A DNA stretch of 64,000 nt from an uncultured Clostridia bacterium (lineage in GTDB: Bacteria > Bacillota > Clostridia > Oscillospirales > Ruminococcaceae), in NCBI GenBank assembly GCA_947168885.1, contig CAMVNQ010000003.1, positions 124,001 through 188,000 on the forward strand, given 5' to 3'. Position 1 is the stretch's first letter, and the number at the start of each line of letters is the position of its first letter. The notes below the pieces were generated by a model that was not told the origin of the DNA, made no database searches, and worked only from the letters and a program-made list of their open reading frames with translations. A program made the position numbers and the translations under genes. This document shows positions 7,645 to 16,266 of this stretch, piece by piece.

Positions 7645-7998
7645 ATGGCACGAATCAAGGGCGCTTTAGCCACACGCAAAAGAAGAAATAAGACTTTAAA
7701 GCTCGCAAAGGGTTACTGGGGCGGTAAGAGCAAGCTCTTTAAAACCGCGAAGGAAGCCGTTTGGAAGAGCGGTCAGTATGCATACATCAGCAGACGCTTA
7801 AAGAAGAGAGACTTCAGAAGACTCTGGATCGCGAGAATCTCCGCAGCTTGCAAGCTCAACGGAATGAACTACTCGACATTCATCAACGGTCTCAAGAAGG
7901 CTGACATCTCGCTCAACCGCAAGATGCTCTCCGAGATCGCGATAAGCGACGCAGCAGGCTTCACAGCGCTTTGCGACAAGGCAAAGGCTGCACTTTAA
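7645..7998 (+). CDS. rplT: 50S ribosomal protein L20
   Basis: 117 residues with the family hallmarks ([33 protein letters not shown] segment, [16 protein letters not shown]). L20 is needed for early 50S assembly and, through its C-terminal domain, represses its own operon by binding the leader at 6648-6790. GGAGG lies before the ATG, and a hairpin at 8006-8041 ends the operon. Confidence 0.98.
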   Translation: MARIKGALATRKRRNKTLKLAKGYWGGKSKLFKTAKEAVWKSGQYAYISRRLKKRDFRRLWIARISAACKLNGMNYSTFINGLKKADISLNRKMLSEIAISDAAGFTALCDKAKAAL

Positions 7999-8005
7999 GA
8001 AAATC

Positions 8006-8041
8006 AAATATCACGCTCGCGCGTGTGCGGGCGTGATATTT
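8006..8041 (+). terminator. Hairpin at the end of the infC operon
   Basis: AAATATCACGC pairs perfectly with GCGTGATATTT across a 14-nt GC-rich loop. No clear T-run follows outside the stem, so it may act as terminator or as a 3' stabilising hairpin. Confidence 0.6.
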
Positions 8042-8244
8042 CGCATTTATAAGGACTGACGGCTTCGCACTCTGCAACTTCGTTTTTTATACTATCTCCG
8101 GACTTCGAGGCAGAAATCATGTTTTTGCAGCACGCCGTCGCAGCTTTCGTGCACTTCACTCATTTCCATGAGACTGACGGCTGCGAGGCAGAGACGCGCT
8201 GCTTGCAGTAATGTACAGACGGTCTCGGTGCCGCCGTCGCGGCT
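8042..8244. other. Intergenic stretch with degenerate short repeats
   Basis: No gene is seen. ACTGACGGCT occurs at about 8056 and 8173, each followed by TCG/GCG and a GCAGA-like word. CGCCGTCGC with AGCTT or GGCTT also recurs twice. The words look like decayed copies of one short unit. AGACGCGCTG (8192-8201) reappears in other gaps of this window. Confidence 0.3.
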
Positions 8245-9201
8245 TCAGTGGTGTTTCGGGGGTAGTATCCCGATCTTCTCGTCCTTTGAGACGACTTTTT
8301 CCGAAAGCTCGGTCTCGTCCTGATGACGATTGAAGTAGAATATGTAAATGAGGATACACGCTACGACTGCAAGTATCACGCCGCGCGTTATATAGCCGAA
8401 AACGAAGCTTCCGACACTCTCGTACTGCTCCAAGTACTGCGGAAAGCTGTGCAGCGCCTGAAGGAATGACACCTCTGCGAATTTCGCACAGGCACGCACT
8501 CCCGCACCGAGTCCCGACAATACGACCGCGGTGATCGTGAAAAGCGGACATACTATGACTCCGCAGGCATCGAGCTTGCGGGCGATAAACCGATAGTCCG
8601 CAAAAACCACGACAGCCGTAATACCCGACAGAATATAGGTCGAGATCTCGAACCGCAATTCAAGCGTGTTTATCTCAAAATCCGCGTTAACGGTGAGTAT
8701 AGCTATTACGACCATTGCGAAAGCACCGAGAAGAGCTCCGAGAACCCCGAGTATGCTACGTAAATCGAACCTTAGCTTTACTCGCACAGAACCGGACGGA
8801 ACTTCCTCGGCAATGACCTGCTTCTCACGCGGAAATGAATACGGCTCTCCGACAAGACCGAGCTTTTCAAGCTCCTCGGTAAGCTTATCTAAAAACTCTG
8901 TAAGATACACGATATTTTCCTGTAACAGCGAGTATTTGTCAAGCTCAGCGCAGACATACCCGACTTCACAGGACTGGCTCATCACAGTATTCTTAGGTAA
9001 GCCTTCACCAAGAGCGGTAACAAGCGGGAATATCACGGACTCACGCTCGAACGGACGCTCACAGAACACCTTAACGGTGTAGAGGTCACCCGCATCGGCA
9101 ACTATAACGCCGAAGCCGTGCTTCATGCCGTAAAGGGACGCGCGTTCGCCGGAGTACTCAAGACCCGTTTCTTCGGTTATACCGCCAAGTTCGGAAAACA
9201 T
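8245..9201 (-). CDS. Multi-pass membrane protein of unknown function
   Basis: 318 residues that I do not recognise. The N-terminal 150 residues look soluble and cytosolic (beta-rich start, then a charged helical KLTEELEKLG stretch). About five hydrophobic segments follow between roughly 155 and 300 (SILGVLGALLGAFAMVVIAIL, YILSGITAVVVFADY, VIVCPLFTITAVVLSGLG, and others), and the tail is charged (HQDETELSEKVVSKDEK). GGGTGATGAT precedes the ATG. Its promoter (9236-9264) overlaps the start of the divergent methyltransferase gene. Confidence 0.8.
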   Translation of the reverse strand: MFSELGGITEETGLEYSGERASLYGMKHGFGVIVADAGDLYTVKVFCERPFERESVIFPLVTALGEGLPKNTVMSQSCEVGYVCAELDKYSLLQENIVYLTEFLDKLTEELEKLGLVGEPYSFPREKQVIAEEVPSGSVRVKLRFDLRSILGVLGALLGAFAMVVIAILTVNADFEINTLELRFEISTYILSGITAVVVFADYRFIARKLDACGVIVCPLFTITAVVLSGLGAGVRACAKFAEVSFLQALHSFPQYLEQYESVGSFVFGYITRGVILAVVACILIYIFYFNRHQDETELSEKVVSKDEKIGILPPKHH

Positions 9202-9235
9202 ATCATCACCCGCTTCAAATCTGCTTTATGCAAAC

Positions 9236-9264
9236 ATTTTACCACACAACAGGTGTAATGTCAA
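9236..9264 (-). promoter_or_regulatory. Sigma-A promoter abutting the divergent methyltransferase start
   Basis: On the minus strand, TTGACA (9259-9264), a 17-bp spacer and TAAAAT (9236-9241) with an extended TGG element. The -35 box touches the ATG at 9265 of the divergent gene and covers that gene's ribosome-binding region. Confidence 0.75.
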
Positions 9265-10053
9265 ATGATAATTTCATCGAGAAAAAATCCGGCGGTAATG
9301 CAGTTCCGCGAACTCAATAAAGAGCGAAAGTCACGCGATTCCCTCGGGCTCTTCAATATCGAAGGCGTGCGGCTCTGCCGTGAAGCTGTGCGAAACGGCG
9401 TCGGAATCGTCTCCGCGCTTGTCACGGCATCGGCGGCAGAGAAATACCCCGACGCATACCGAGAGCTGTGCGAAGTCTGTACGCCGGAACTAATTACCGA
9501 CGACATCGGTTCGTACATTTCCGACACAAAGTCGCCGCAGGGAATGTTCATCACCGCAAAAAAACTTGACAATTCCGCAAAAATGTGTACAATAGAGTGC
9601 GGCAGGCTGATACTTCTCGACGGGTTGCAGGACTCGGGGAACATCGGCACGATAATCCGCACCTGCGATGCTCTCGGCATCGGCGGAGCCGCCCTCTCGC
9701 CGGACTGCGCGGACATATATTCGCCCAAAGTCGTCCGCGGTGCTATGGGAAGTCTTTTCAGGCTGCCGATAACGGTAACTCCCCTGCCCGGTTTCATAGC
9801 GGGATTACAGGCGGACGGATACACGGTTTACGCGGCTGTGCTAAACAAGGAAGCGGCAAGCATAGATGAAGTAAGATTCCCCGACAAGTGCGCCGTTGTA
9901 ATAGGAAACGAGGGCAACGGTGTGTCGCAGGAAGTAATAAAAGCGGCAGGAAAGAGCATATATATCCCGATAGAAAACGCCGAATCGCTCAACGCGGCGA
10001 TAGCTGCGGCAATATTATGCAATGAGATGAGAAAAAGCGGTTTATATAAATAA
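9265..10053 (+). CDS. TrmH/SpoU-family RNA 2'-O-methyltransferase
   Basis: 262 residues. An N-terminal L30e-like substrate-binding domain (about 1-100) leads into the SPOUT catalytic domain, with motif 1 GNIGTIIRTCDALG, motif 2 VVIGNEGNGVS and motif 3 IPIENAESLNAAIAAAILCNEM, which form the knotted SAM site. Family members methylate ribose in 23S rRNA or tRNA; the exact target is not readable here. The ATG follows AGGTG at modest spacing. It is divergent from the membrane protein gene, and a MITE-like element begins 9 bp after the stop codon. Confidence 0.9.
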   Translation: MIISSRKNPAVMQFRELNKERKSRDSLGLFNIEGVRLCREAVRNGVGIVSALVTASAAEKYPDAYRELCEVCTPELITDDIGSYISDTKSPQGMFITAKKLDNSAKMCTIECGRLILLDGLQDSGNIGTIIRTCDALGIGGAALSPDCADIYSPKVVRGAMGSLFRLPITVTPLPGFIAGLQADGYTVYAAVLNKEAASIDEVRFPDKCAVVIGNEGNGVSQEVIKAAGKSIYIPIENAESLNAAIAAAILCNEMRKSGLYK

Positions 10054-10057
10054 ATGC

Positions 10058-10223
10058 TATTGGGTACCTCTAAAAACCGCTTTGAAAAGAGAAAATGAGA
10101 TAGCTGCGTCGGATACAAGGAAAGCCGACGAAGCCGGGCTGGCGCCCGGTTAGGAGGTTTGACGCAGTAGACGGCGTGGATAGCTCTTTTTCTCTCAAAT
10201 TGGGTTTTTAGAGGTTCCCTATT
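10058..10223. mobile_element. MITE-like element, copy 1, with TATT target duplication
   Basis: A 158-bp non-coding element (10062-10219) bounded by terminal inverted repeats: left GGGTACCTCTAAAAACC, right GGGTTTTTAGAGGTTCCC. The inversion continues inward (GAGAAAATGAGATAGCT against AGCTCTTTTTCTCTC). It is flanked by TATT at 10058-10061 and 10220-10223, a 4-bp target duplication. It holds no open frame of note. A second copy lies at 59620-59776 with the same ends and a different middle. 4-bp AT-rich duplications are known from IS5-type transposases, but no transposase is in the window. It sits between the methyltransferase gene and topA. Confidence 0.85.
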
Positions 10224-10253
10224 ATTAATCCAAAATGAAAGGTTGACTGAAAG

Positions 10254-12347
10254 TTGTCAGATTTAGTAATCGTTGAGTCGCCCGCAAAGGCGAAAACTAT
10301 CAAGAAATACCTCGGAAAGAATTTTGACGTTGTTGCTTCCGTGGGTCATATCCGCGACCTTCCGAAGTCAAAGCTCGGCGTTGACATAGAGCACAACTTC
10401 GAGCCGCAGTATGAGAACAAGCGCGAGAAATCGGCGCTCATAAAAGAGCTCAAGGCCGAAGCGAAAAAGGCAGATACCGTTTACCTCGCGACCGACCCGG
10501 ACCGCGAAGGAGAAGCTATCTCGTGGCATCTCGCACACGTTCTTGACCTCGACGGCACCAAGCCTATCAGGGTCACTTTCAGCGAGATCACCAAGACCGG
10601 CATACAGAACGGTATGTCCTCGCCGAGAAGCATAGATATGGATCTCGTCAACGCACAGCAGGCACGCCGTATTCTTGACCGTATAGTGGGTTATAAGCTC
10701 AGCCCGTTCCTCTGGAAGAAAGTACGCCGCGGTCTCTCCGCCGGACGTGTCCAGTCGGTAGCGGTACGCCTTATAGTTGACCGCGAAAACGAGATAAAGG
10801 CGTTCGAGTCGCAGGAATACTGGACAGTTGACGCGAAGCTCCACGGAAGCGCGTCAAAAAAACAGTTCCCGTCAAAGCTCACCGAGATAGACGGAAAAAA
10901 AGCCGAACTTAAAACAAAGGAAGAAGCCGACAAGGTACTCGACTACTTAAAAGACAAGGATTTTATCGTTTCTTCGATAAAGAAATCCGTACGCAAGAAA
11001 CAGCCCGCTCCGCCGTTCACGACCTCGACCCTCCAGCAGGAAGCGTCAAGAAGGCTCTCGTTCAACGCGAGAAGGACCATGAAGACCGCGCAGGAGCTTT
11101 ACGAAGGTATCGAGCTTGAAGGGCGCGGCGCAGTAGGTCTTATCACTTACATGAGAACCGACAGCCTGCGTGTTTCCGAAGAGGCACAGAAAGCAGCGAC
11201 AGAGATAATCCGTGAGCGCTACGGCGACGAGTACGTTCCCGCAAAGCCGAGAGTATATAAGTCCCGAAGCAATGCCCAGGACGCGCACGAAGCTATACGC
11301 CCCTCCACTATCGACATTACTCCCGAGGAGATAAAGGGAAGCCTCACGAACGACCAGTTCAAGCTTTATAAACTCATCTGGGAGCGCTTTATGGCGAGCC
11401 AGATGGAGAACGCTCTGCTCGACTCGGCAGTTATCGACATAATGGCGGGGAACTGCCTTTTCAAGACCACCGGCTTTACCGTGAAGTTCGACGGCTTCAC
11501 CCGCCTTTACGAAGAAAGTTCGGATAACGCGAGCGAAGAGGGCGGTGCTATCCCGAAGCTCTCGGAAAACGAGAAGCTGAGCGTAAATTCGCTGCTCGGC
11601 AACCAGCACTTCACCCAGCCGCCGCCGCGCTACACCGAAGCAAGCCTTATCAAGGCGCTTGAAGAGAACGGCATCGGCCGTCCGTCAACATACGCACCGA
11701 CTATCACCACGATACTCGACAGACACTACGTTGAGCGCGAGCAGAAGCAGCTGAAGCCCACTCCCCTCGGCGATGTCATAACCGATGTCCTCAAAGACCA
11801 TTTTGAGAGCATCGTCGATACAAAGTTCACCGCACAGATGGAAGGCAGCCTCGATAAAGTCGAGGAAGGCAAGACAAAGTGGTACGACGTTCTGAAAAAC
11901 TTCTACGGCGACTTTGCTTCGACACTCGAAAAAGCAGAGCACGACATGGAAGGCAAGCGCGTAAAAGTGCCGAACGAGCCTACCGATATAATCTGCGAAA
12001 AGTGCGGAAAGCACATGGTCATAAAGATAGGTCCCTATGGGAAATTCCTCGGCTGCGAGGGCTTCCCCGAGTGCAAGAACACGAAGAAGATCGTGAACGA
12101 GACAGAGGGAAAATGCCCGAAATGCGGCAAGAAGATGCTCGCAAGAAAGAGCAAGAAGGGCAAGCCGTTCTTCGGCTGTGAGGATTACCAGAACTGCGGC
12201 TTCATGACATGGGACACACCGGTATCCGACGTTTGCCCCCAGTGCGGTTCTACGCTCTTCAAGAAAGCCGGAAAGAAGGGCAAGCTCTACTGCGCAAAGG
12301 AAAACTGCGGCTATGAAGCCGAGAGCAGCAGCGACAATGAGAGCTGA
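10254..12347 (+). CDS. topA: DNA topoisomerase I
   Basis: 697 residues, type IA. The Toprim domain opens with LVIVESPAKAKTI and carries TDPDREGEAI; the catalytic tyrosine is Y299 in GLITYMRTDS; GRPSTYAPTI follows. Three four-cysteine zinc fingers fill residues 580-695 (CEKCG, CPKCG, CPQCG starts). The enzyme relaxes negative supercoils by single-strand passage. The start is TTG at 10254: the only nearby ATG (10235) is followed by an immediate stop. The ribosome site (GAAAGG) is rather far away, so expression may be modest. The stop codon overlaps the trmFO start. Confidence 0.96.
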   Translation: MSDLVIVESPAKAKTIKKYLGKNFDVVASVGHIRDLPKSKLGVDIEHNFEPQYENKREKSALIKELKAEAKKADTVYLATDPDREGEAISWHLAHVLDLDGTKPIRVTFSEITKTGIQNGMSSPRSIDMDLVNAQQARRILDRIVGYKLSPFLWKKVRRGLSAGRVQSVAVRLIVDRENEIKAFESQEYWTVDAKLHGSASKKQFPSKLTEIDGKKAELKTKEEADKVLDYLKDKDFIVSSIKKSVRKKQPAPPFTTSTLQQEASRRLSFNARRTMKTAQELYEGIELEGRGAVGLITYMRTDSLRVSEEAQKAATEIIRERYGDEYVPAKPRVYKSRSNAQDAHEAIRPSTIDITPEEIKGSLTNDQFKLYKLIWERFMASQMENALLDSAVIDIMAGNCLFKTTGFTVKFDGFTRLYEESSDNASEEGGAIPKLSENEKLSVNSLLGNQHFTQPPPRYTEASLIKALEENGIGRPSTYAPTITTILDRHYVEREQKQLKPTPLGDVITDVLKDHFESIVDTKFTAQMEGSLDKVEEGKTKWYDVLKNFYGDFASTLEKAEHDMEGKRVKVPNEPTDIICEKCGKHMVIKIGPYGKFLGCEGFPECKNTKKIVNETEGKCPKCGKKMLARKSKKGKPFFGCEDYQNCGFMTWDTPVSDVCPQCGSTLFKKAGKKGKLYCAKENCGYEAESSSDNES

Positions 12348-13626
12348 TGTTATAGGCGCGGGACTCGCGGGGTGTGAAGCGGCATGGGCGCTCGCGAACC
12401 GCGGCGTTGACGTGACGCTTTATGAGATGAAGCCGTCGAAAAAGTCCCCCGCTCACCGCTATAACGGTTTTGCCGAGCTCGTTTGCAGCAACTCGCTCAA
12501 AGCGTCACGTGTCGGAAGCGCCGCGGGTATGCTCAAAGAGGAGATGCGGATACTCGGCTCGCTTATAATCGAAGCGGCGGAAGCTACCGCCGTGGAAGCG
12601 GGCGGCGCTCTTGCCGTGAACCGCACGGACTTTTCGGACTACATCACCGCGAAGATACGTTCGCACCCGCACATAACCGTTGTTGAGCGGGAAGTCACCG
12701 CGTTCCCCGAAAAAAACACTGTCATAGCGACGGGTCCGCTCACGAGTGAGCCGTTCGCCGACGTGATATATGAAAAGCTCGGAAAAGCGCTTAGTTTCTA
12801 CGATGCGGCTGCACCGATAATCACCGCGGAAAGCATTGATATGTCAAAGGCTTTCTTCGCGTCACGCTACGACAAGGGCGGTGCGGACTACATAAACTGT
12901 CCGTTCAGCCGCGAGGAATACGAAGTATTCTATAACGCTCTCGTGACTGCGGAGACAGCCCCTCTGCACGAATTTGAAGACCTGACGGTTTATGAAGGCT
13001 GTATGCCGGTAGAGGTGCTTGCAAAACGCGGCGCGGACAGCGTGAGATACGGCTGTATGAAGCCGGTCGGGCTAACCGACCCGCGCACCGGACACAGACC
13101 GTATGCGGCTGTGCAGCTTCGCAAGGAAAACCGCGAAGGTACGCTCTACAACATCGTTGGGTTCCAGACAAATCTGAAATTCGGTGAGCAGAAGAGAGTA
13201 TTCGGGCTTATCCCGGGTCTTGAGAATGCCGAGTTCATGCGCTACGGCGTTATGCACCGCAACACTTTTCTGAACTCCCCTTCCCTGCTTGACAGCAGCT
13301 CGATGCTCCGCGGCTCAGAGAATATATTCTTTGCCGGACAGATGACGGGCGTTGAGGGATATACCGAGAGCGCGGCAAACGGCATCATAGCGGGAACGAA
13401 CCTCGCGCGGATATTGCAGGGACAGGCTCCGCTCGCACTCCCCGCGACCTCGATGACCGGAGCGCTTATGAAGCACATAAGCACGGAGAATGAGAATTTC
13501 CAGCCTATGGGCGCGAATATGGGGATCCTGCCCGAACCCGATACCCACATAAAGAATAAGCAGGAGCGGTATGAAGCTATCGCGATGCGGGGAATAAACG
13601 ATCTTAAGGAAATGATCGCACGATAA
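12337..13626 (+). CDS. trmFO: Methylenetetrahydrofolate-tRNA (uracil-54-C5) methyltransferase
   Basis: 429 residues, normal for the family. The FAD-binding GAGLAG lies at 7-12, followed by YEMKP and ELVCSNSLKA, typical of TrmFO, and a C-terminal MGANMGILPEP segment. The enzyme makes ribothymidine at tRNA position 54 from methylene-THF and FADH2 rather than SAM. The ATG lies inside the last codons of topA (ATGAGAGCTGA), giving translational coupling; there is no separate strong ribosome site. topA-trmFO is a common Firmicutes pair. Confidence 0.95.
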   Translation: MRADVIGAGLAGCEAAWALANRGVDVTLYEMKPSKKSPAHRYNGFAELVCSNSLKASRVGSAAGMLKEEMRILGSLIIEAAEATAVEAGGALAVNRTDFSDYITAKIRSHPHITVVEREVTAFPEKNTVIATGPLTSEPFADVIYEKLGKALSFYDAAAPIITAESIDMSKAFFASRYDKGGADYINCPFSREEYEVFYNALVTAETAPLHEFEDLTVYEGCMPVEVLAKRGADSVRYGCMKPVGLTDPRTGHRPYAAVQLRKENREGTLYNIVGFQTNLKFGEQKRVFGLIPGLENAEFMRYGVMHRNTFLNSPSLLDSSSMLRGSENIFFAGQMTGVEGYTESAANGIIAGTNLARILQGQAPLALPATSMTGALMKHISTENENFQPMGANMGILPEPDTHIKNKQERYEAIAMRGINDLKEMIAR

Positions 13627-13680
13627 ATCCGGAGCCCGTCATTCAGCTATATTATGACAGTTTACCAAAGGTGAAAAATC

Positions 13681-14049
13681 ATGAAGAAATGGTATGACGA
13701 AGAATTTGAATTTACTGTGGAAGTAGTCGGCTTTTTGCACGGAGACCATACAGAAAGATATTGCCGTAACGGTGAAGAGATCGGTGATGTGTACAAATGC
13801 ACCTATGGATGTCCGGTCAACGAGGACGGTTACGGGATATGTTCAAAGACAATGATGATGTTGTATCCCTTGATGGAAGCTATCCGGAGCGGCGGTGATC
13901 TTACCAGGGTCGGCGGTGACGGAAAGTACACAAAAACCGTTGTGTGTCCTGACGGCTGTGTGATCTTCAGACTGACAGCAAAGCCTTTGGGAAATGAAAA
14001 TTTCCATACAGGCGGATTCTGGGATTATCCCGATGAAACACAGAAATGA
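13681..14049 (+). CDS. TIGR04076-family small protein
   Basis: 122 residues with three regularly placed cysteine regions (ERYCRNGEEIG, CTYGCPVNEDGYGIC, VVCPDGCVIFRL), which recall the TIGR04076 family of unknown function; the call is from memory of that family's layout. AAAGGTG lies before the ATG. The frame is richer in AT-ending codons than topA/trmFO and plsX on either side. The last bases overlap the region before the GNAT gene, so the two probably travel and are expressed together. Confidence 0.7.
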   Translation: MKKWYDEEFEFTVEVVGFLHGDHTERYCRNGEEIGDVYKCTYGCPVNEDGYGICSKTMMMLYPLMEAIRSGGDLTRVGGDGKYTKTVVCPDGCVIFRLTAKPLGNENFHTGGFWDYPDETQK

Positions 14050-14066
14050 AAAAGGGAAATAAACCT

Positions 14067-14528
14067 ATGGTCGTAACGATTAATGATCCGGACGAAAAAA
14101 GATTGATTGCAAGAACGGTGCTTGAAGACCTGACTGAATGGTTTGAAGTCGAAGAGAGCCGGGAAGGTTTCATCAAAGACTGTGTTGACTGGACCTTTCT
14201 GGCGGCTAAGAACGATGACGGCAGTATCATGGGATTCTTATGCCTGAATGAAACGGGGAATGCCACTGTCGAACTTGCCGTTATGGGGGTAATGAAGGAA
14301 TATCACAGAAACGGTGTCGGCCGGAAGCTTGTGGAAAGGGCTAAAGAGACAGCGAAGACTGACGGATACGAATTCATGCAGGTCAAGACCGTGAAGATGG
14401 GAATGTATGAGGATTATGACAGGACAAATCTTTTTTACAGAAGCTGTGGTTTCAAGGAGCTGGAAGTATTACCGCTCCTTTGGGATGAGGCAAATCCCTG
14501 TCAGATATATGTGATGTCTTTGAAATGA
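14067..14528 (+). CDS. GNAT-family N-acetyltransferase
   Basis: 153 residues. The acetyl-CoA signature is ELAVMGVMKEYHRNGVGRKL (V/I-x-x-x-x-R-N-G-x-G). The C-terminal RTNLFYRSCGFKE is the usual last strand and helix. The substrate is unknown. I start at the ATG at 14067, which follows AGGGA by 9 nt; an ATG at 14046 overlaps the previous stop and has no ribosome site of its own. Paired with the TIGR04076-like gene and with the same AT-leaning codon use. Confidence 0.85.
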   Translation: MVVTINDPDEKRLIARTVLEDLTEWFEVEESREGFIKDCVDWTFLAAKNDDGSIMGFLCLNETGNATVELAVMGVMKEYHRNGVGRKLVERAKETAKTDGYEFMQVKTVKMGMYEDYDRTNLFYRSCGFKELEVLPLLWDEANPCQIYVMSLK

Positions 14529-14566
14529 AACAATAAGTTGATCTCAGGAAGATGAAAGGATAAGAA

Positions 14567-15595
14567 ATGAGAATAGCAATTGACGCTTTCGGCGGCGACA
14601 ACGCCCCCGACGAAGTGATAAAAGGTGCGGCTCTCGCAATAGCGGAGTACGCCGACAAGAACATAGAAGTGATCCTTACGGGTGACGAAAAGAAGATAAA
14701 CGAGAGAATAGACGCTCTCGGTGTCTCCCGCGAGCATATCTCGATAGAAAACGCGGACGGAGTTATCCTCATAGAGGACAACCCCATGGATATACGCAAG
14801 GAAAAGGCGAACTGCTCAATGGGACGCGCATTCGGTCTAGTGAACGAGGGAAAAGCCGACGCTTTCGTAAGCGCCGGAAGCACCGCAGCTATCGTTGCGG
14901 GCGGAACTCTCGTTGCAGGCAGATTAAAAGGTGTCAAGCGCCCCTCACTTGTTCCGATAATGCCGTCTATAAGCGGTCAGTACCTCCTGCTCGACGGCGG
15001 AGCGAACCTCGAATGCAGACCCGAGATGCTTCTCCAGTTCGGCATAATGGGTTCGATCTACACCCGTGAGCTCATGGGAATAGAAAAGCCGCGCGTGGGA
15101 CTGCTCAACATAGGTGCGGAGGAAGAAAAGGGACGTGATCTTGAACACGAAACCTTTGAGCTCCTGAAAAAATCCGGACTCAACTTCGTCGGAAACGTTG
15201 AAGCGCGTGACGTGCCGCTCGGAGCGGTAGATGTCATCGTCACCGACGGATTCACGGGAAATGTTTACCTCAAAGCTGTCGAGGGCATGGGCAAGTTCAT
15301 GAAGAAAGCCCTCAAAGAGACCATTTTCGGAAACGGGTTGTCAAAGATAGGCGCCGTTTTCGCTATGAAAGGCATAAAGAAAATATCGAAGCAGATGGAT
15401 TACCGCGAAGTCGGCGGCTCGCCGCTCCTCGGTTCGGCAAAGCCCGTATTCAAGGCTCACGGGAGCAGTGACGCGATAGCTTTCAAAAACGCTATTCGTC
15501 AGGCAAATACCTTCGCGGAACAGAATGTCAACGCGAAGATCGCAGACGCTCTCGCGAAATTTGCGGCAGAAAACAAAGGAGGATCGGAAAAGTGA
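14567..15595 (+). CDS. plsX: Phosphate acyltransferase PlsX
   Basis: 342 residues, full length. The N-terminus AIDAFGGDNAPDEVIKGA, VSAGSTAAIVAGGT, and VTDGFTGNVYLKAVEG are characteristic. PlsX turns acyl-ACP and phosphate into acyl-phosphate, the donor for PlsY in phospholipid synthesis. GAAAGGAT precedes the ATG. Its TGA overlaps the GTG start of rnc by 4 bp. acpP, often between plsX and rnc in Firmicutes, is absent here. Confidence 0.96.
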   Translation: MRIAIDAFGGDNAPDEVIKGAALAIAEYADKNIEVILTGDEKKINERIDALGVSREHISIENADGVILIEDNPMDIRKEKANCSMGRAFGLVNEGKADAFVSAGSTAAIVAGGTLVAGRLKGVKRPSLVPIMPSISGQYLLLDGGANLECRPEMLLQFGIMGSIYTRELMGIEKPRVGLLNIGAEEEKGRDLEHETFELLKKSGLNFVGNVEARDVPLGAVDVIVTDGFTGNVYLKAVEGMGKFMKKALKETIFGNGLSKIGAVFAMKGIKKISKQMDYREVGGSPLLGSAKPVFKAHGSSDAIAFKNAIRQANTFAEQNVNAKIADALAKFAAENKGGSEK

Positions 15596-16266
15596 CCGAT
15601 CTTGAGAATAATATAGGATATAAGTTCACCAACCGCGCATATCTCGAAAAAGCACTCACACACTCGTCGTTCGTAAACGGCAAGCAGAACAGCAACGAGC
15701 GCCTTGAATTCCTCGGCGACAGTGTTCTCTCCGTTATCGTGTCAAAGCACCTTTTCGAGCTGCTCGATGTGCCGGAAGGACGGCTGACCAAAATACGCGC
15801 GAAACTCGTCTGCGAGGACACACTTTTCGTCTTCGCGCAGAGGATCGACCTCGGACAGGCAATAAAGCTCGGCAAGGGCGAAGAAAGCACCGGCGGACGC
15901 ACGCGCAAGTCGATACTCGCGGACGCTTTAGAGGCTCTCATAGCCGCGATATACCTTGACGGCGGTCTTGAGGAAGCAAGAAGATTCGTGCTCGGATTCA
16001 TGCCGCCGCTCGAAACGCTGAAAAACGACAAGCTCATACTCGGGGACTACAAGACAAGCCTTCAGGAAGTCATTCAGCAAAACCCCGAAGAACACATAGA
16101 ATACAGGATATGCAAGGAGGACGGCGCTGCTCATCACCGCGTGTTCACCGCAAACGTCCTGCTAAACGGACAGGTCATAGGCACCGGTTCGGGACTAAGC
16201 AAGAAGGAAGCCGAGCAGGCTGCAGCGAAGGAAGCCCTCGGGCTCATGGGCTATGAAACAAACTAA
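15592..16266 (+). CDS. rnc: Ribonuclease III
   Basis: 224 residues. The catalytic domain carries the signature NERLEFLGDS (E39 and D43 metal ligands) and DALEALIAAIYLDGG; a double-stranded RNA-binding domain covers about 155-222 (GSGLSKKEAEQAAAKEAL). It processes rRNA precursors and cleaves duplex RNA. The start is GTG at 15592 behind AAAGGAGGA, in a GTGA overlap with plsX. The 3' end overlaps the radical SAM gene by 14 bp. Confidence 0.96.
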   Translation: MTDLENNIGYKFTNRAYLEKALTHSSFVNGKQNSNERLEFLGDSVLSVIVSKHLFELLDVPEGRLTKIRAKLVCEDTLFVFAQRIDLGQAIKLGKGEESTGGRTRKSILADALEALIAAIYLDGGLEEARRFVLGFMPPLETLKNDKLILGDYKTSLQEVIQQNPEEHIEYRICKEDGAAHHRVFTANVLLNGQVIGTGSGLSKKEAEQAAAKEALGLMGYETN

